The notes under the pieces: generated by a model
Databases searched by the model: none
Told to the model about the DNA's origin: nothing
Seen by the model: only the letters and a program-made list of their open reading frames with translations
Shown here: positions 18,472-28,914 of the stretch, piece after piece
How the letters are laid out: each line of letters begins with the position of its first letter
Position numbering within the stretch: position 1 is the stretch's first letter
Made by a program: the position numbers and the translations under genes
DNA from: JALOKP01 sp963800865
GTDB lineage: Bacteria > Acidobacteriota > Polarisedimenticolia > J045
Direction: 5' to 3'
Assembly (NCBI GenBank): GCA_963800865.1
Contig: CAWDCL010000004.1
Coordinates: 2,170,001-2,234,000, forward strand
Length of the DNA: 64,000 bases

Positions 18472-19231
18472 GCCCGGCGACCCCGTCGAGCGCACGCGGA
18501 AAGACGGTCCGGCCGCCCAGTCCCCACCGCGCGGCGCGGAACTGCAGCGCCGTCCGCACCACCCCCAGCCCGTAGCGCACCGAGCCCGTGAAGTTGACCG
18601 ACGACGCCTCCGCGAAGTAGCGCGTCGGGCAGGAGATCTCGCCGATCCGGAAACCGGCGAAGATCGCCTGGGCGAGCATCTGGTTGTCGAAGACGAAGCC
18701 GTCGGCGTTCGCGCCGAGCGGGAGCGTTTCGAGCACGGGGCGCGAGAACGCCCGGTAGCCGGTGTGGTACTCCGACAGCTTGTGCCCGACCAGCAGGTTC
18801 TGGAAGGCCGTCAGCGAGCGGTTCGAGACGTACTTCCAGAGCGGCATCCCGCCCGCCAGCGCTCCGACCCCCAGGATCCGCGAGCCGAGCACGACGTCGA
18901 ACTCGCCGCTCGCGATCATCCCGGCCATCGCCGGAACGAGCTTCGGCGAGTACTGGTAGTCGGGGTGGAGCATGATCACGATGTCGGCCCCCAGGGCCAG
19001 CGCCTCGCGGTAGCAGGTCTTCTGGTTGCCGCCGTAACCGAGGTTCTCGCGGTGGGCGAAGCTCCGCAGTCCGAGCCGCCGCGCGACTTCCAGCGTCTCG
19101 TCGCGGCTCTTGTCGTCGACCAGCAGGACCTCGTCGACGACGCCGGCCGGGATCTCGGCGACGGTCTTCTCGAGCGTCTTCGCGGCGTTGTACGCCGGCA
19201 GCACGACGACGATCTTCTTCCCGACGAGCAT
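18464..19231 (-). CDS. Family 2 glycosyltransferase (DPM1/polyprenyl-phosphate type)
   Basis: The 255-residue GT-A fold enzyme has N-terminal 'VVVLPAYNAAKTLEKT', 'DEVLLVDDKSRDET' and the DXD-like 'MLHPDYQYSPKL' in place of the usual DAD. 'GYGGNQKTCYREAL' is characteristic of dolichol/undecaprenyl-phosphate sugar transferases. It probably charges a lipid carrier with a sugar. It begins directly after the hemY stop with no gap, so it belongs to the heme transcript, although a metabolic link is not apparent. No membrane helix is obvious. Confidence 0.85.
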   Translation of the reverse strand: MLVGKKIVVVLPAYNAAKTLEKTVAEIPAGVVDEVLLVDDKSRDETLEVARRLGLRSFAHRENLGYGGNQKTCYREALALGADIVIMLHPDYQYSPKLVPAMAGMIASGEFDVVLGSRILGVGALAGGMPLWKYVSNRSLTAFQNLLVGHKLSEYHTGYRAFSRPVLETLPLGANADGFVFDNQMLAQAIFAGFRIGEISCPTRYFAEASSVNFTGSVRYGLGVVRTALQFRAARWGLGGRTVFPRALDGVAGRA

Positions 19232-20632
19232 TCAGATCCCCCGCGGAGCCGCGGCCAGGAACCGCACCGCCTCGCGGCCGCGGGCCAGCCCGGAGCCGCC
19301 CGACTTGGCGAACGACACGCCGAGGTAGCCGTTGCCGGCGAGGAAGAGCCCCGGGTGCGCGGCCAGCTCGCGGTCGATCGCCGCCAGCCGCTCGAGGTGC
19401 CCCAGCTCGTACTGCGGGATCGCCCGCTTCCACAGCGTGGTCCGCTCGTAGACCGGAGGATCGGACAGGCCGAAGAGCCGGGCGACCTCCTCCCGGGCGA
19501 TCCGCCCGATCGCGGCCTCGTCCAGCTCGCCGATCGCGGAGTCGACCCCGCCGCCGAGCATCGCCCGCACGAGCAGGCGACCCTCGGGGCTGCGGCCGGC
19601 GAACAGGTGCGTGTCCCAGAGCACACCGAGGATCCGGTACCCCTCACCGCGCGGGATCAGCACGCCGAAGCCGCGCGGGACCCGCGCCAGCCCCTCGGCG
19701 CCGTAGCCGAGCGCGACGACCGCCACCGCGGGGCACGGGATCTCGTCGAGCCGCAGCGCGGCGCGCGGCGCCGTCTCGCGGAGCATCGCCGCGGCGGCCC
19801 ACGGCTCGGCGGCGACGATCACCGCGTCGGCGGGCAGCAGTTCGCCGGCCTCCGTCGCGACGCTGAATCCTCCGTCCGCGCGCGGCGTCACGGCGCGCAC
19901 GCCGACGCCGGTCCGGACGGTGACCCCCGGCGTCGCCGCGAGCCGCTCCGGGAGTGTCTGCAGGCCGCCCGCGAAGGAGGTCAGGACGCCCGACGGGCCC
20001 GCCGGAGTCCCCGCCCCCCTGGCCTTGCGCCGGGCCAGCATCCCGCGCACCAGCCCGCCGTGCTCCTCCTCGAGCGCGCGGAGCCGCGGGAAGGCGGCGG
20101 GGAGCGAGAGCTTCTTCGCGTCGCCGGCGAAGATCCCCAGCATCATCGGCGCGATCAGCCGGTCGGCCGCCTCCGCACCGACGCGTCGCGCGGCGAACGA
20201 CCAGACGCTCTCGTCGGCGCCGTCGCGCCGGGCCGGTACGAACGGCTCGCCGGCCATCCGCAGCATCCCCAGCGGCGACATGATCCCGGCCGCCGCGAAC
20301 TTGAGCGGCTGGGCGAAGATCTCGCGGACCTTGCCGCCACGCACCAGGTAGCGCCGCGCCGCCGCCGCGTTCGCCGGCAGCTTCGCGGCGCGCATCCCGG
20401 CCAGCTCGACCAGCTCGTCCATCCCGTCGTCGTTGTCGAGATAGCCGGTCGGGCCGGTTTCGACGAGATAGCCCTGCTCGGCGACCGTCGCAGCCTTGCC
20501 GCCGACCCGCGGGTCCCGCTCGAGCACGGCGATCTCGAGCCCTCCCGGCACGGAGGCCGAGCCCTCGGCGGCCCCGCGTGCGGCGGCCAGCCCCGAAATC
20601 CCCGCGCCGACGATGACGAGCCGCTTGCCCAT
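19232..20632 (-). CDS. hemY: FAD-dependent protoporphyrinogen oxidase
   Basis: The 466-residue flavoprotein starts with 'IVGAGISGLAAARGA' (FAD Rossmann motif, 7-21). It then has 'VGGKAATVAEQGYLVETGPT' and a C-terminal 'GLFLAGNGYLGVSF', all typical of PPO/CgoX flavoproteins. It oxidises protoporphyrinogen IX to protoporphyrin IX, normally with O2 as acceptor. ATG 20632 is chosen because translation from upstream would read through hemN sequence in another frame. It lies 14 bases after hemN in the heme operon; with a true HemN upstream, the protoporphyrin-dependent route is more likely than the coproporphyrin route. Confidence 0.9.
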   Translation of the reverse strand: MGKRLVIVGAGISGLAAARGAAEGSASVPGGLEIAVLERDPRVGGKAATVAEQGYLVETGPTGYLDNDDGMDELVELAGMRAAKLPANAAAARRYLVRGGKVREIFAQPLKFAAAGIMSPLGMLRMAGEPFVPARRDGADESVWSFAARRVGAEAADRLIAPMMLGIFAGDAKKLSLPAAFPRLRALEEEHGGLVRGMLARRKARGAGTPAGPSGVLTSFAGGLQTLPERLAATPGVTVRTGVGVRAVTPRADGGFSVATEAGELLPADAVIVAAEPWAAAAMLRETAPRAALRLDEIPCPAVAVVALGYGAEGLARVPRGFGVLIPRGEGYRILGVLWDTHLFAGRSPEGRLLVRAMLGGGVDSAIGELDEAAIGRIAREEVARLFGLSDPPVYERTTLWKRAIPQYELGHLERLAAIDRELAAHPGLFLAGNGYLGVSFAKSGGSGLARGREAVRFLAAAPRGI

Positions 20633-20646
20633 CGGTTCCCGCCCGC

Positions 20647-22047
20647 TCACACGGTGCGCGAGAAGATCGGCTTGTCCGACCCTTCGTGCTTCTCGCGCCA
20701 GTAGCGGTCGAAGCACATCGCGACGTTGCGGACGAAAAGCTCGCCCGTCGGCGTCGCCTCGATCCGCTCGGGCGTCACGGTCACCAGCCCCTCCGCCTCG
20801 TGCTCGGCGAGCCGCTTCAGGTCCTCCGCGAAGTAGTCGGCGAAGCGCACGCCGTGCGCCTTCTCGAAGGCCGGGATGTCGAGCCGGAAGTTGCACATCA
20901 GCTCGTGGATGATCTCGCGCCGCAGGTCGTCGTCGGCACTCCGCGAGAAGCCGCGCTCGACCGGCAACCGGCCGGCCTCGATCGCCTCGCGGTACTGCGA
21001 CAGCTTCTTGTAGTTCTGGGCGTAGCAGCCGCGGACGTCGCCGATCGCCGAGATCCCGAGCCCCAGCACGTCGTCGCCCGGGATCACGGTGTAGCCCTGG
21101 AAGTTGCGCCGCAGCCGGCGCTCCCGCCGGGCCCGCGCCAGCTCGTCGTCGGGCCGCGCGAAGTGGTCCATCCCGATCGCCTCGTAGCCCGCCTGGAGAA
21201 ACCGCTCGCGGGCCAGCGAGAACAGCTCGACCTTGGTGTCGCGCGACGGGAGCTGGTCCTCGATCAGCTTGCGCTGGTTGCCGCGGATCCAGGGGACGAA
21301 GGCGAAGGAGTAGACCGCCACGCGGTCCGCCCCCATCGCGATCACCTCCTCGACCGTCTTCTCGAAGGTCTCGGGGGTCTGCAGCGGCAGCCCGTAGATC
21401 AGGTCGATGTTGGTCCCGGTGTAGCCGCGGGCCCGGGCCCGCTCGACTACGCGCCGCGTCTCGTCGATCGACTGGACGCGGTTGATCGCGACCTGGACCT
21501 CGCGCGTGAAGTCCTGCACGCCGAGCGAGATCCGGTTGAAGCCCAGCGCGGCCAGCGCATCGATGTGCTCGTCGGTCGTGACCCGCGGATCGACCTCGAC
21601 CGCCAGCTCGGCGCCGGCGATCGGCGTGAAGTAGCTGAAGAAGTGCTGCAGCAGGTCGGTCAGCTCGGCCGGCGACTGGTAGGTCGGGGTCCCGCCGCCG
21701 AGGTGAAGCTGCGCGACCTTGCGGCGGTGCGGCAGCCGTGCCGCGACCAGGTCGATCTCGCGCTTGAGCAGCTCGAGGTAGGGGCGGGCCTTTTCCTTGT
21801 GCGGACTGATGATCACGTGGCAGCCGCAGAAGGTGCAGCGCTCCTCGCAGAACGGCAGGTGGACGTAGACCGAGAGCGGAGCGTCCCCCAGCGGGTCGGC
21901 CGCGGCGAGGTGCTTTTCGTAGTCGGCCGCGGTGAACCCCTCGTGGAACTCGACCGCCGTCGGGTAGCTGGTGTAGCGCGGCCCGGGGCGATCGTAGCGG
22001 ACGATCAGCTCGGCCGTGGCGCGGCGCGAGATCGGGGGCGTCGTCAT
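20647..22047 (-). CDS. hemN: Oxygen-independent coproporphyrinogen III dehydrogenase
   Basis: The 466-residue radical-SAM enzyme has the HemN-specific cluster motif C67-x3-C71-x2-C74-x-C76 ('CEERCTFCGCH'). The fourth cysteine separates it from HemW-like proteins. 'LGGGTPTY' and 'DPRVTTDEHIDALAALGFNR' are further HemN signatures; the C-terminal HemN domain is complete. It decarboxylates coproporphyrinogen III anaerobically. The ATG overlaps the hemE stop (ATGA). Confidence 0.95.
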   Translation of the reverse strand: MTTPPISRRATAELIVRYDRPGPRYTSYPTAVEFHEGFTAADYEKHLAAADPLGDAPLSVYVHLPFCEERCTFCGCHVIISPHKEKARPYLELLKREIDLVAARLPHRRKVAQLHLGGGTPTYQSPAELTDLLQHFFSYFTPIAGAELAVEVDPRVTTDEHIDALAALGFNRISLGVQDFTREVQVAINRVQSIDETRRVVERARARGYTGTNIDLIYGLPLQTPETFEKTVEEVIAMGADRVAVYSFAFVPWIRGNQRKLIEDQLPSRDTKVELFSLARERFLQAGYEAIGMDHFARPDDELARARRERRLRRNFQGYTVIPGDDVLGLGISAIGDVRGCYAQNYKKLSQYREAIEAGRLPVERGFSRSADDDLRREIIHELMCNFRLDIPAFEKAHGVRFADYFAEDLKRLAEHEAEGLVTVTPERIEATPTGELFVRNVAMCFDRYWREKHEGSDKPIFSRTV

Positions 22048-23069
22048 CGGGGAACCTCCTCGGCGTGCACCGTCTCGACCAGCGCCTCGACGCTGGCGAC
22101 CGGCGTCTCGGGCAGGATGCCGTGGCCGAGGTTGGCAATGTGCCCCCGCCGCGGCACGCGCGCCAGCAGCTCCCGCGCGGCGCGTCGCGTCGCGTCGGGC
22201 CCGGCGAGCAGGACCGCGGGGTCGAGGTTTCCCTGCAGCGCGCGGGCCGGCCCGACCTGGCGCCGCACCTCGGCCAGGTCCAGCCGCCAGTCGACCGCCA
22301 TCGCCTCGGCCGGCAGTTCCGCCGCCGCGGCGAACAGGTGGGGCGCGTCGAGCAGGAAGAGGATCCGCGGCACGCCGGCCCGCCCCATTTCCTCCAGCAG
22401 CCAGAGCAGGTGCGGCCGGACGAGCCGCTGCCAGTCGGCCAGCGACAGCAGGCCCGCCCAGGTGTCGAAGATCTGGACCGCGTCGGCCCCGGCGCGGTGC
22501 TGCTCGATCGCGTAGGCCGCCGAGAGCCGCGCCAGCTTGCCGAGCAGCCGGTCGAGCAGCGCCGGTTCGGCCGCCGCCATCGCACGCAGGACCGGGAAGC
22601 CGTCCTTCCCGCCGCCCGCGGTCATGTACGCGGCCAGCGACCACGGCGCGCCCGCGAAACCGAGCAGCGCGATCCGCCCGCCCAGCTCGCGTTTCAGCAG
22701 CCGCAGCGCCTCGATCGTCGGCGGCGCGATCTCCCCGGGGGACGGGTCGCGCAGGCGATCGACGTCCGAGGCGTCGCGGATCGGCCGATCGACCTTGGGC
22801 CCCGGATCGAAGCGGAAGTCGATCCCCAGCGCCGAGAGCGGCGTGACGAGGTCCGCGAAGACGATCGCGGCGTCGAGCGGAAAGCGGCGCAGCGGCTGGA
22901 GCGTCACCTCGACCGCCAGCTCCGGCCGGGCGCACAGCTCCTCGAAGGAGTGCCGCTCCTTGAGCGCGCGGTACTCCGGCAGGTAGCGCCCCGCCTGGCG
23001 CATGATCCAGAGCGGGCGGCGCGCGGTCTCTTCGCCGCGGAACGCCCGCATGAACAGCGTCTCGGTCAT
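22044..23069 (-). CDS. hemE: Uroporphyrinogen decarboxylase
   Basis: The 341-residue enzyme shows the invariant 'RQAGRYLPEY' near residues 24-33, 'FADLVTPLSALGI' with the catalytic Asp region, and 'NLGHGILPETP' near the C-terminus. It removes four acetate carboxyls from uroporphyrinogen III. ATG 23069 overlaps the response-regulator stop by one base (TGATG); a GTG one codon upstream is possible. The gene is intact. Confidence 0.95.
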   Translation of the reverse strand: MTETLFMRAFRGEETARRPLWIMRQAGRYLPEYRALKERHSFEELCARPELAVEVTLQPLRRFPLDAAIVFADLVTPLSALGIDFRFDPGPKVDRPIRDASDVDRLRDPSPGEIAPPTIEALRLLKRELGGRIALLGFAGAPWSLAAYMTAGGGKDGFPVLRAMAAAEPALLDRLLGKLARLSAAYAIEQHRAGADAVQIFDTWAGLLSLADWQRLVRPHLLWLLEEMGRAGVPRILFLLDAPHLFAAAAELPAEAMAVDWRLDLAEVRRQVGPARALQGNLDPAVLLAGPDATRRAARELLARVPRRGHIANLGHGILPETPVASVEALVETVHAEEVPR

Positions 23070-23785
23070 CACTCCTCCGGCTCCGGCGTGAACCGGTAGC
23101 CGACGCCGCGCACGGTGTGGAAGTGGCGTGGCGCCTCCGGGTCGCGCTCGAAGCGCTTTCTGAGGCGCACGATGAAGTTGTCGATCGTGCGCGTCGAGGG
23201 GAAGATCTCGTAGCCCCAGACCTTCTCCAGGATCTCTTCGCGTGAGATGACCTCGCCCGGCCGCTCGGCCAGGGCCTTGAGGATCATCGCCTCCTTCTGG
23301 GTCAGCATCTCCTCGGTGCCGTCCCAGGCCTTGCCCTTCATCGTGCGGAAGTCGACGGCGTTGCCGCCGAAGCGCACTTCCGCGCCCGCCCCGGGGAGCA
23401 CGCCGTACCAGCTGCGCCGGCGCAGCATCGCCGCCACGCGCAGCAGCAGCTCCTTGAGGTGGAACGGCTTCGGCAGGTAGTCGTCCCCGCCGGCCTCCAG
23501 GCCGCGCACCCGGTCGTCGGCCGTGGTCCGCGCGGTCAGGAAGAGGATCGGGACGTCGATCCCCTCGGCGCGAAGCGTCTCGCAGACCGTGAAGCCGTCC
23601 ATCCCGGGCAGCATCACGTCGAGCACGACCAGGTCGAGCCCGCCGTCGCGGATCCGGGCCAGCCCGTCGAGGCCGTCGCCCGCGACCTCGACCGCGTAGC
23701 CTTCCAGCTCGAAGTTCTCGCGGATCCCGGCCGCGAGGTGCGCCTCGTCCTCGACCACCAGGATCCGCGCGCTCTCGCCGCTCAT
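23069..23785 (-). CDS. OmpR/PhoB-family response regulator inside the heme operon
   Basis: 238 residues. The receiver domain (1-125) has acidic pair E12/D13, phospho-acceptor D56 in 'VVLDVMLPGMDG' and 'YLPKPF' lysine. The winged-helix output domain (about 138-236) ends with 'STRTIDNFIVRLRKRFE' and 'TVRGVGYRF', typical of DNA-binding OmpR/PhoB members. The ATG overlaps the kinase stop (ATGA), so it is translationally coupled to its cognate sensor. Its position between hemL and hemE suggests it is made in step with heme synthesis; its target promoters cannot be named. Confidence 0.92.
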   Translation of the reverse strand: MSGESARILVVEDEAHLAAGIRENFELEGYAVEVAGDGLDGLARIRDGGLDLVVLDVMLPGMDGFTVCETLRAEGIDVPILFLTARTTADDRVRGLEAGGDDYLPKPFHLKELLLRVAAMLRRRSWYGVLPGAGAEVRFGGNAVDFRTMKGKAWDGTEEMLTQKEAMILKALAERPGEVISREEILEKVWGYEIFPSTRTIDNFIVRLRKRFERDPEAPRHFHTVRGVGYRFTPEPEE

Positions 23786-24889
23786 GCCCGACCTCCCCGC
23801 GGCACCGGCCAGAGCACGGTGAACTCCGCGCCCCGGCCCGGCCCGTCGCTGTGCGCGCTCACCCGCCCGTGCTCCAGCTCGACGAAGCGCCGGACGATGT
23901 AGAGCCCGAGCCCCGAGCCGCGCGTCTTGCGCCGCAACTCGTCGCCCGGCCGGTAGAACTTCTCGAACAGCTGGTTCGACTCCCGCGCGGCGAAGCCGAC
24001 CCCGGTGTCCCGCACGACCAGCTTGACGAACCCGCCGGCCTCCTCCGCGCGCACCGTGACCGTCCCGCCGCCCGCGGCGGCCGTGGCCTTGATCGCGTTG
24101 TCGACCAGGTTCCGCAGCACGGTCCGCAGCGCCAGCGGGTCGGCCTGGACCTCGAGCGCCGGTTCGACGGAGGCGTCCAGCGTCACGCCGGCCGCCGCGG
24201 CCCGCGGCCCGACCTCCTCGGCCAGCGCCCGTACCGCCGAAGCCACCGAGACGCGCTCCGGCTTGAGCTGGACCCGCCCCTCCTCGAGCCGCGCGGTGTC
24301 GAGAATGTTGCCGATCATCGCCTCCAGCCGGTCGACGTCGGCCAGCAGCCGCTCGACGAGCACGCGCCGCTTGTCGGGCGGCGGGTCGCGCAGCGAGAGC
24401 GTCTCGGCCGAAAGCTTGATGCTCGCCAGCGGGCTCTTGAACTCGTGGGTCACGGCGGCCAGGAAGTTCTGCTGCCGGCGCCGGAGCTGCGCGTCCTGGT
24501 GCAGCGCCTGCGCCAGGACCGCCATCGCCGCGACCAGCACGAGCAGGAAGAACGCCCCTTCCCAGCCGATCCGCCGCAGCCGCCGGATCCGGTCGTCCTC
24601 GAGCTGCGGCCAGCGCCATCGGGTTGACCGCGACCCGCTCGGGGCCGCTCGAGAAGACGACCTGCGGGAACATGTCGCTGACGTCGGTGGCCGGCGTGCC
24701 GCGCTCGAGCAGCGTGCGCGCGACCTGGACCTCGAGGTCGTACTCGGCCACGACGGCGTCGTGCAGCTTCTGCGTGTGCCAGACCTCGTCGAGGATCCAC
24801 CAGACGACCTGCGCGGCGGCGATCGACAGCAGGACCACGAAGCCCCACTGCAGGGCCCGGGTCGGGTCGAAGTGCCGCCGCGCCGCCAC
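23782..24889 (-). CDS. Membrane histidine kinase inside the heme operon (frame break near 24613)
   Basis: About 369 residues when read across one single-base break. The N-terminal part, from GTG 24889, contains membrane helix 1 ('GFVVLLSIAAAQVVWWIL'), a ~65-residue periplasmic loop, then in the shifted frame helix 2 ('GAFFLLVLVAAMAVLAQAL'). The H-box 'VTHEFKSPLASIK' follows, then N-box 'LVDNAIKA', G1 'DTGVGF' and G2 'GSGLGLYIV'. This is a complete HisKA/HATPase_c sensor. The periplasmic loop is short, has no Cys or CXXCH, and its signal is unknown. A start further downstream (24540) would remove helix 1 and is less likely. Confidence 0.8.
24605..24620 (-). other. Apparent +1 frame break in the heme-operon histidine kinase
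   Basis: The frame coding for helix 1 and the periplasmic loop reads 'ERVAVNPMA' and then must skip one base near 24613 to continue as 'WPQLEDDRIRRLRRIGWEG' into helix 2 and the H-box. Both sides are clearly coding. Confidence 0.7.
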
Positions 24890-24903
24890 CGCGATCCGCC
24901 GTC

Positions 24904-26198
<1,295 letters not shown>

Positions 26199-26202
<4 letters not shown>

Positions 26203-27230
26203 AGCCACTTCTCCTTGAGCACTTCGCGCGCGTGGTAGGTGATCACCGCGTCGGCGCCGGCGCGGATCATCGCCCAGAGGTTCTCGCGCACGATCCGCGG
26301 CTCGTCGACCCAGCCCAGCTTCGCGGCCGCCTTGACCATCGAGTACTCGGCCGAGACGTTGTAGGCGGTCAGCGGCAGGTCGCTCACCGCGCGCACGGCC
26401 GCGATCACGTCGAGATAGGCCAGCGCCGGCTTGACCATCAGCATGTCGGCCCCTTCGGCCTCGTCGAGCAGCGCCTCCTTGACCGCCTCGCGGACGTTGC
26501 GCGGGTCCATCTGGTAGCCCTGCCGGTCGCCCTTCCCGGGCGCCGAGTCGGCCGCCTCGCGGAACGGGCCGTAGTAGCCCGAGGCGTACTTGACCGAGTA
26601 GGACAGCAGGCCGGTCGTGGTCAGCCCGGCGTCGTCGAGCGCGTCGCGGATCGCGGCCACGCGGCCGTCCATCATGTCCGACGGGGCGACGATGTCGGCG
26701 CCCCCCTCGGCGTGCGCGACCGCCATCGCGGCCAGCCGGGCCAGCGAGCGGTCGTTGTCGACGTCGTCGTCGACGATCACGCCGCAGTGGCCGTGATCGG
26801 TGTAGGCGCACAGGCAGACGTCGGTGATCACCAGGAGGTCCTTGCCGAACGCCTTCTTGAGCGCGCGGCAGGCTTCCGGGACCGTCCCGTGCGGGTCCGA
26901 CGCCGCGGTGCCGACGGGGTCCTTCTCGTGCTCGCCCGGCAGCCCGAACAGCAGCACCGTCTTGATCCCCAGCGCGCGGTCGCTCTCCGCCTGCCGCAGC
27001 AGGTCCTCGATCCCCAGCCGCTCGATCCCCGGCATCGAGGTGATCGCCTCGCGCCCCTTCGCGGCCGGCAGGATGAAGTGCGGCATGATCATCTGGTCGG
27101 CCGTGATCCGGGTCTCGGCGACGAGGTTCCTGATCAGCGCGTTGCGGCGCAGGCGGCGCGGGCGGATCCGGTCGGGGGTCGTGATCGCGTCGGCGCGGAC
27201 GAACTTCTCGGCGGGCTTCTCGATGCTCAT
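26199..27230 (-). CDS. hemB: Porphobilinogen synthase, zinc type
   Basis: The 343-residue ALA dehydratase has the cysteine-rich zinc site 'DVCLCAYTDHGHCG' (C139, C141, C149). Schiff-base lysines are K214 in 'YSVKYASGYYGPF' and K267 in 'MLMVKPALAYLD'. It condenses two 5-aminolevulinates to porphobilinogen. The ATG overlaps the hemD stop (ATGA). Length and motifs are canonical. Confidence 0.96.
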
Positions 27231-27970
27231 GGAATGACCTCCAGGATCCCTTCGAGCCCCGGGCGGCGGGCCTCGGCCAGGACCGCCAGGCCGTGGGCGC
27301 GCGCCGCCTCGGTGGTCGAGGGGCCGATGGTGACGACGACGGCGCCGCCGGGGACGACGGCGCGGTGAACGAGCCCGGCGACGGCCGACGGGCTCGCGAG
27401 CAGGATCGTGTCGACGCCGAGCGCGTCGAGCAGGACGCGCGGCGTCTCGGGCGGGGCCGGCACGGTGCGGTAGACGTCCACCCTCGCAACCTCCACCCCG
27501 ACCGGCGCGAGAATCCGCTCGAGGTGCGGCACCGCGCGGTCGGCGGCGGCGATCGCGACCTTCGCGGGCCGTGCCGGCGCGGGGGGAATCGAGGCAAGCG
27601 CGGCCCGCAGCGCGTCGGCCAGCGAGGCGCCGGTGCCGCCCGGTGCCACCAGCTCGCAGCGCCCGAGCAGCGCGCGCGCCGCGGCGGCGGTCGCGGGCCC
27701 GACCGCGGCGATCGCGACCCCTTCCGGCACGCCGCCCGGCGCGAGCGCCGCCACGGCCTCGACCCCGCGCCGCGAGGTCAGCGCCAGCCAGGTCGCACCG
27801 TCGAGCGCCGCCGCCAGCGCGGAACGCGTCGCGGCGTCGTCGAGGATCTCGCAGACCAGGCACGGGAAGACGACCGGCGTCGCGCCGAGCGCCGCGAGAC
27901 GCTCCGCCCACGGCGCCGCGTCCTCCGCGGCGCGCGTGACGAGCACCGTCCTCCCCGCCACGGGGCTCAC
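27227..27970 (-). CDS. hemD: Uroporphyrinogen-III synthase
   Basis: The 247-residue, poorly conserved two-lobe protein is recognised by 'RTVLVTRAAEDAAPWAERLA', 'WLALTSRRGVEAV' and 'VDTILLASPSAVAGL' followed by 'VVTIGPSTTEAARAHGL', the usual HemD pattern. It cyclises hydroxymethylbilane with D-ring inversion. The GTG start overlaps the hemC stop (GTGA). Position between hemC and hemB supports the call. Confidence 0.9.
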   Translation of the reverse strand: MSPVAGRTVLVTRAAEDAAPWAERLAALGATPVVFPCLVCEILDDAATRSALAAALDGATWLALTSRRGVEAVAALAPGGVPEGVAIAAVGPATAAAARALLGRCELVAPGGTGASLADALRAALASIPPAPARPAKVAIAAADRAVPHLERILAPVGVEVARVDVYRTVPAPPETPRVLLDALGVDTILLASPSAVAGLVHRAVVPGGAVVVTIGPSTTEAARAHGLAVLAEARRPGLEGILEVIP

Positions 27971-28914
27971 AGCAGCGTGCCTCCGCGCTGCAGCTCGTCC
28001 CAGAGCGCGGCCGCCAGGGCCTCCGGCTCGGGACCGCGGCCGACCGCGCGCACCAGCCGCAGCGCACCGTCGACCTCGCGCTCGAGCAGCGCCATCATCT
28101 CCAGCTGCCCGCCCTCGATCGCGCGGGCCCAGGCGCCGAACGGCACCTGGCAGCCCCCCTCGACCAGCGCCAGCAGCGCGCGCTCGGCGCGCACGGCGCG
28201 GTGGGCCGGCCCGTCGTCGAGCGCCTCGACCTCGGCGCGGACCGCCGTGGCGTCGCGCCGCACCTGGATCGCGAGCGCTCCCTGCGACGGGGCCGGGACG
28301 AAGACCGCCGGATCGAGCCGGACCTCGACGATCCCGCCGCGATCCAGGGCCACCGCGGGGTCGCGCGTCGCCGCGGTCCGGTCGAGCCGCATCAGCCCGG
28401 CCGCCGCGAGCAGCGTCGCGTCGAAGACGCCGTCGCGGACCTTGGCGACGCGCGTCGGCAGGTTCCCGCGCAGCAGCTCGGACGAGAGGTCGGGGCGGAA
28501 GTGCCGGAGCAGCGCCTGCCGCCGCGCCGAAGCGGTCCCGACGACCCCGTTCCGCCGCACCGGGATCAGCCCCTGGCCCGGGTCGTGGGCCTCGGGCCGG
28601 ACCAGCAGGCGGTCGGCGGCGTCGACCCGCTCGGGGACGGCGGCGACGACCAGCTCGGCCGGGCTCTTCGAGGGCAGGTCCTTGAAGGAGTGGACCGCGA
28701 CGTCGATCGTGCGGGCGACCAGCGCCTGTTCGATCTCGATCACGAACACCCCCGGCGCGCCGACCTCGACGAAGGCGCGGTCGCGGTCGCGATCGCCGGT
28801 GGTCTTGATGACCTGGACCTCGACCTCGTGGCCGCGCGCCTCGAACATCCGCGCCACGTCGCCCGACTGGGCGAGCGCGAGGCGCGAGCCGCGGGTACCG
28901 AGTCTCAGCTTCAC
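27967..28914 (-). CDS. hemC: Hydroxymethylbilane synthase (porphobilinogen deaminase)
   Basis: The 315-residue enzyme begins 'LRLGTRGSRLALAQ' and has 'HSFKDLPS', 'GTASARRQALL', 'RGNLPTRVAKV' and dipyrromethane-anchoring C255 in 'EGGCQVPFG'. It polymerises four porphobilinogens. The GTG start overlaps the hemA stop (GTGA). All catalytic landmarks are present. Confidence 0.96.
   Translation of the reverse strand: MKLRLGTRGSRLALAQSGDVARMFEARGHEVEVQVIKTTGDRDRDRAFVEVGAPGVFVIEIEQALVARTIDVAVHSFKDLPSKSPAELVVAAVPERVDAADRLLVRPEAHDPGQGLIPVRRNGVVGTASARRQALLRHFRPDLSSELLRGNLPTRVAKVRDGVFDATLLAAAGLMRLDRTAATRDPAVALDRGGIVEVRLDPAVFVPAPSQGALAIQVRRDATAVRAEVEALDDGPAHRAVRAERALLALVEGGCQVPFGAWARAIEGGQLEMMALLEREVDGALRLVRAVGRGPEPEALAAALWDELQRGGTLL

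Noticed and set aside
20647..22047. HemW (heme chaperone) instead of HemN
   Set aside because: The fourth cysteine (CxxxCxxCxC) and full-length C-terminal domain mark true HemN.
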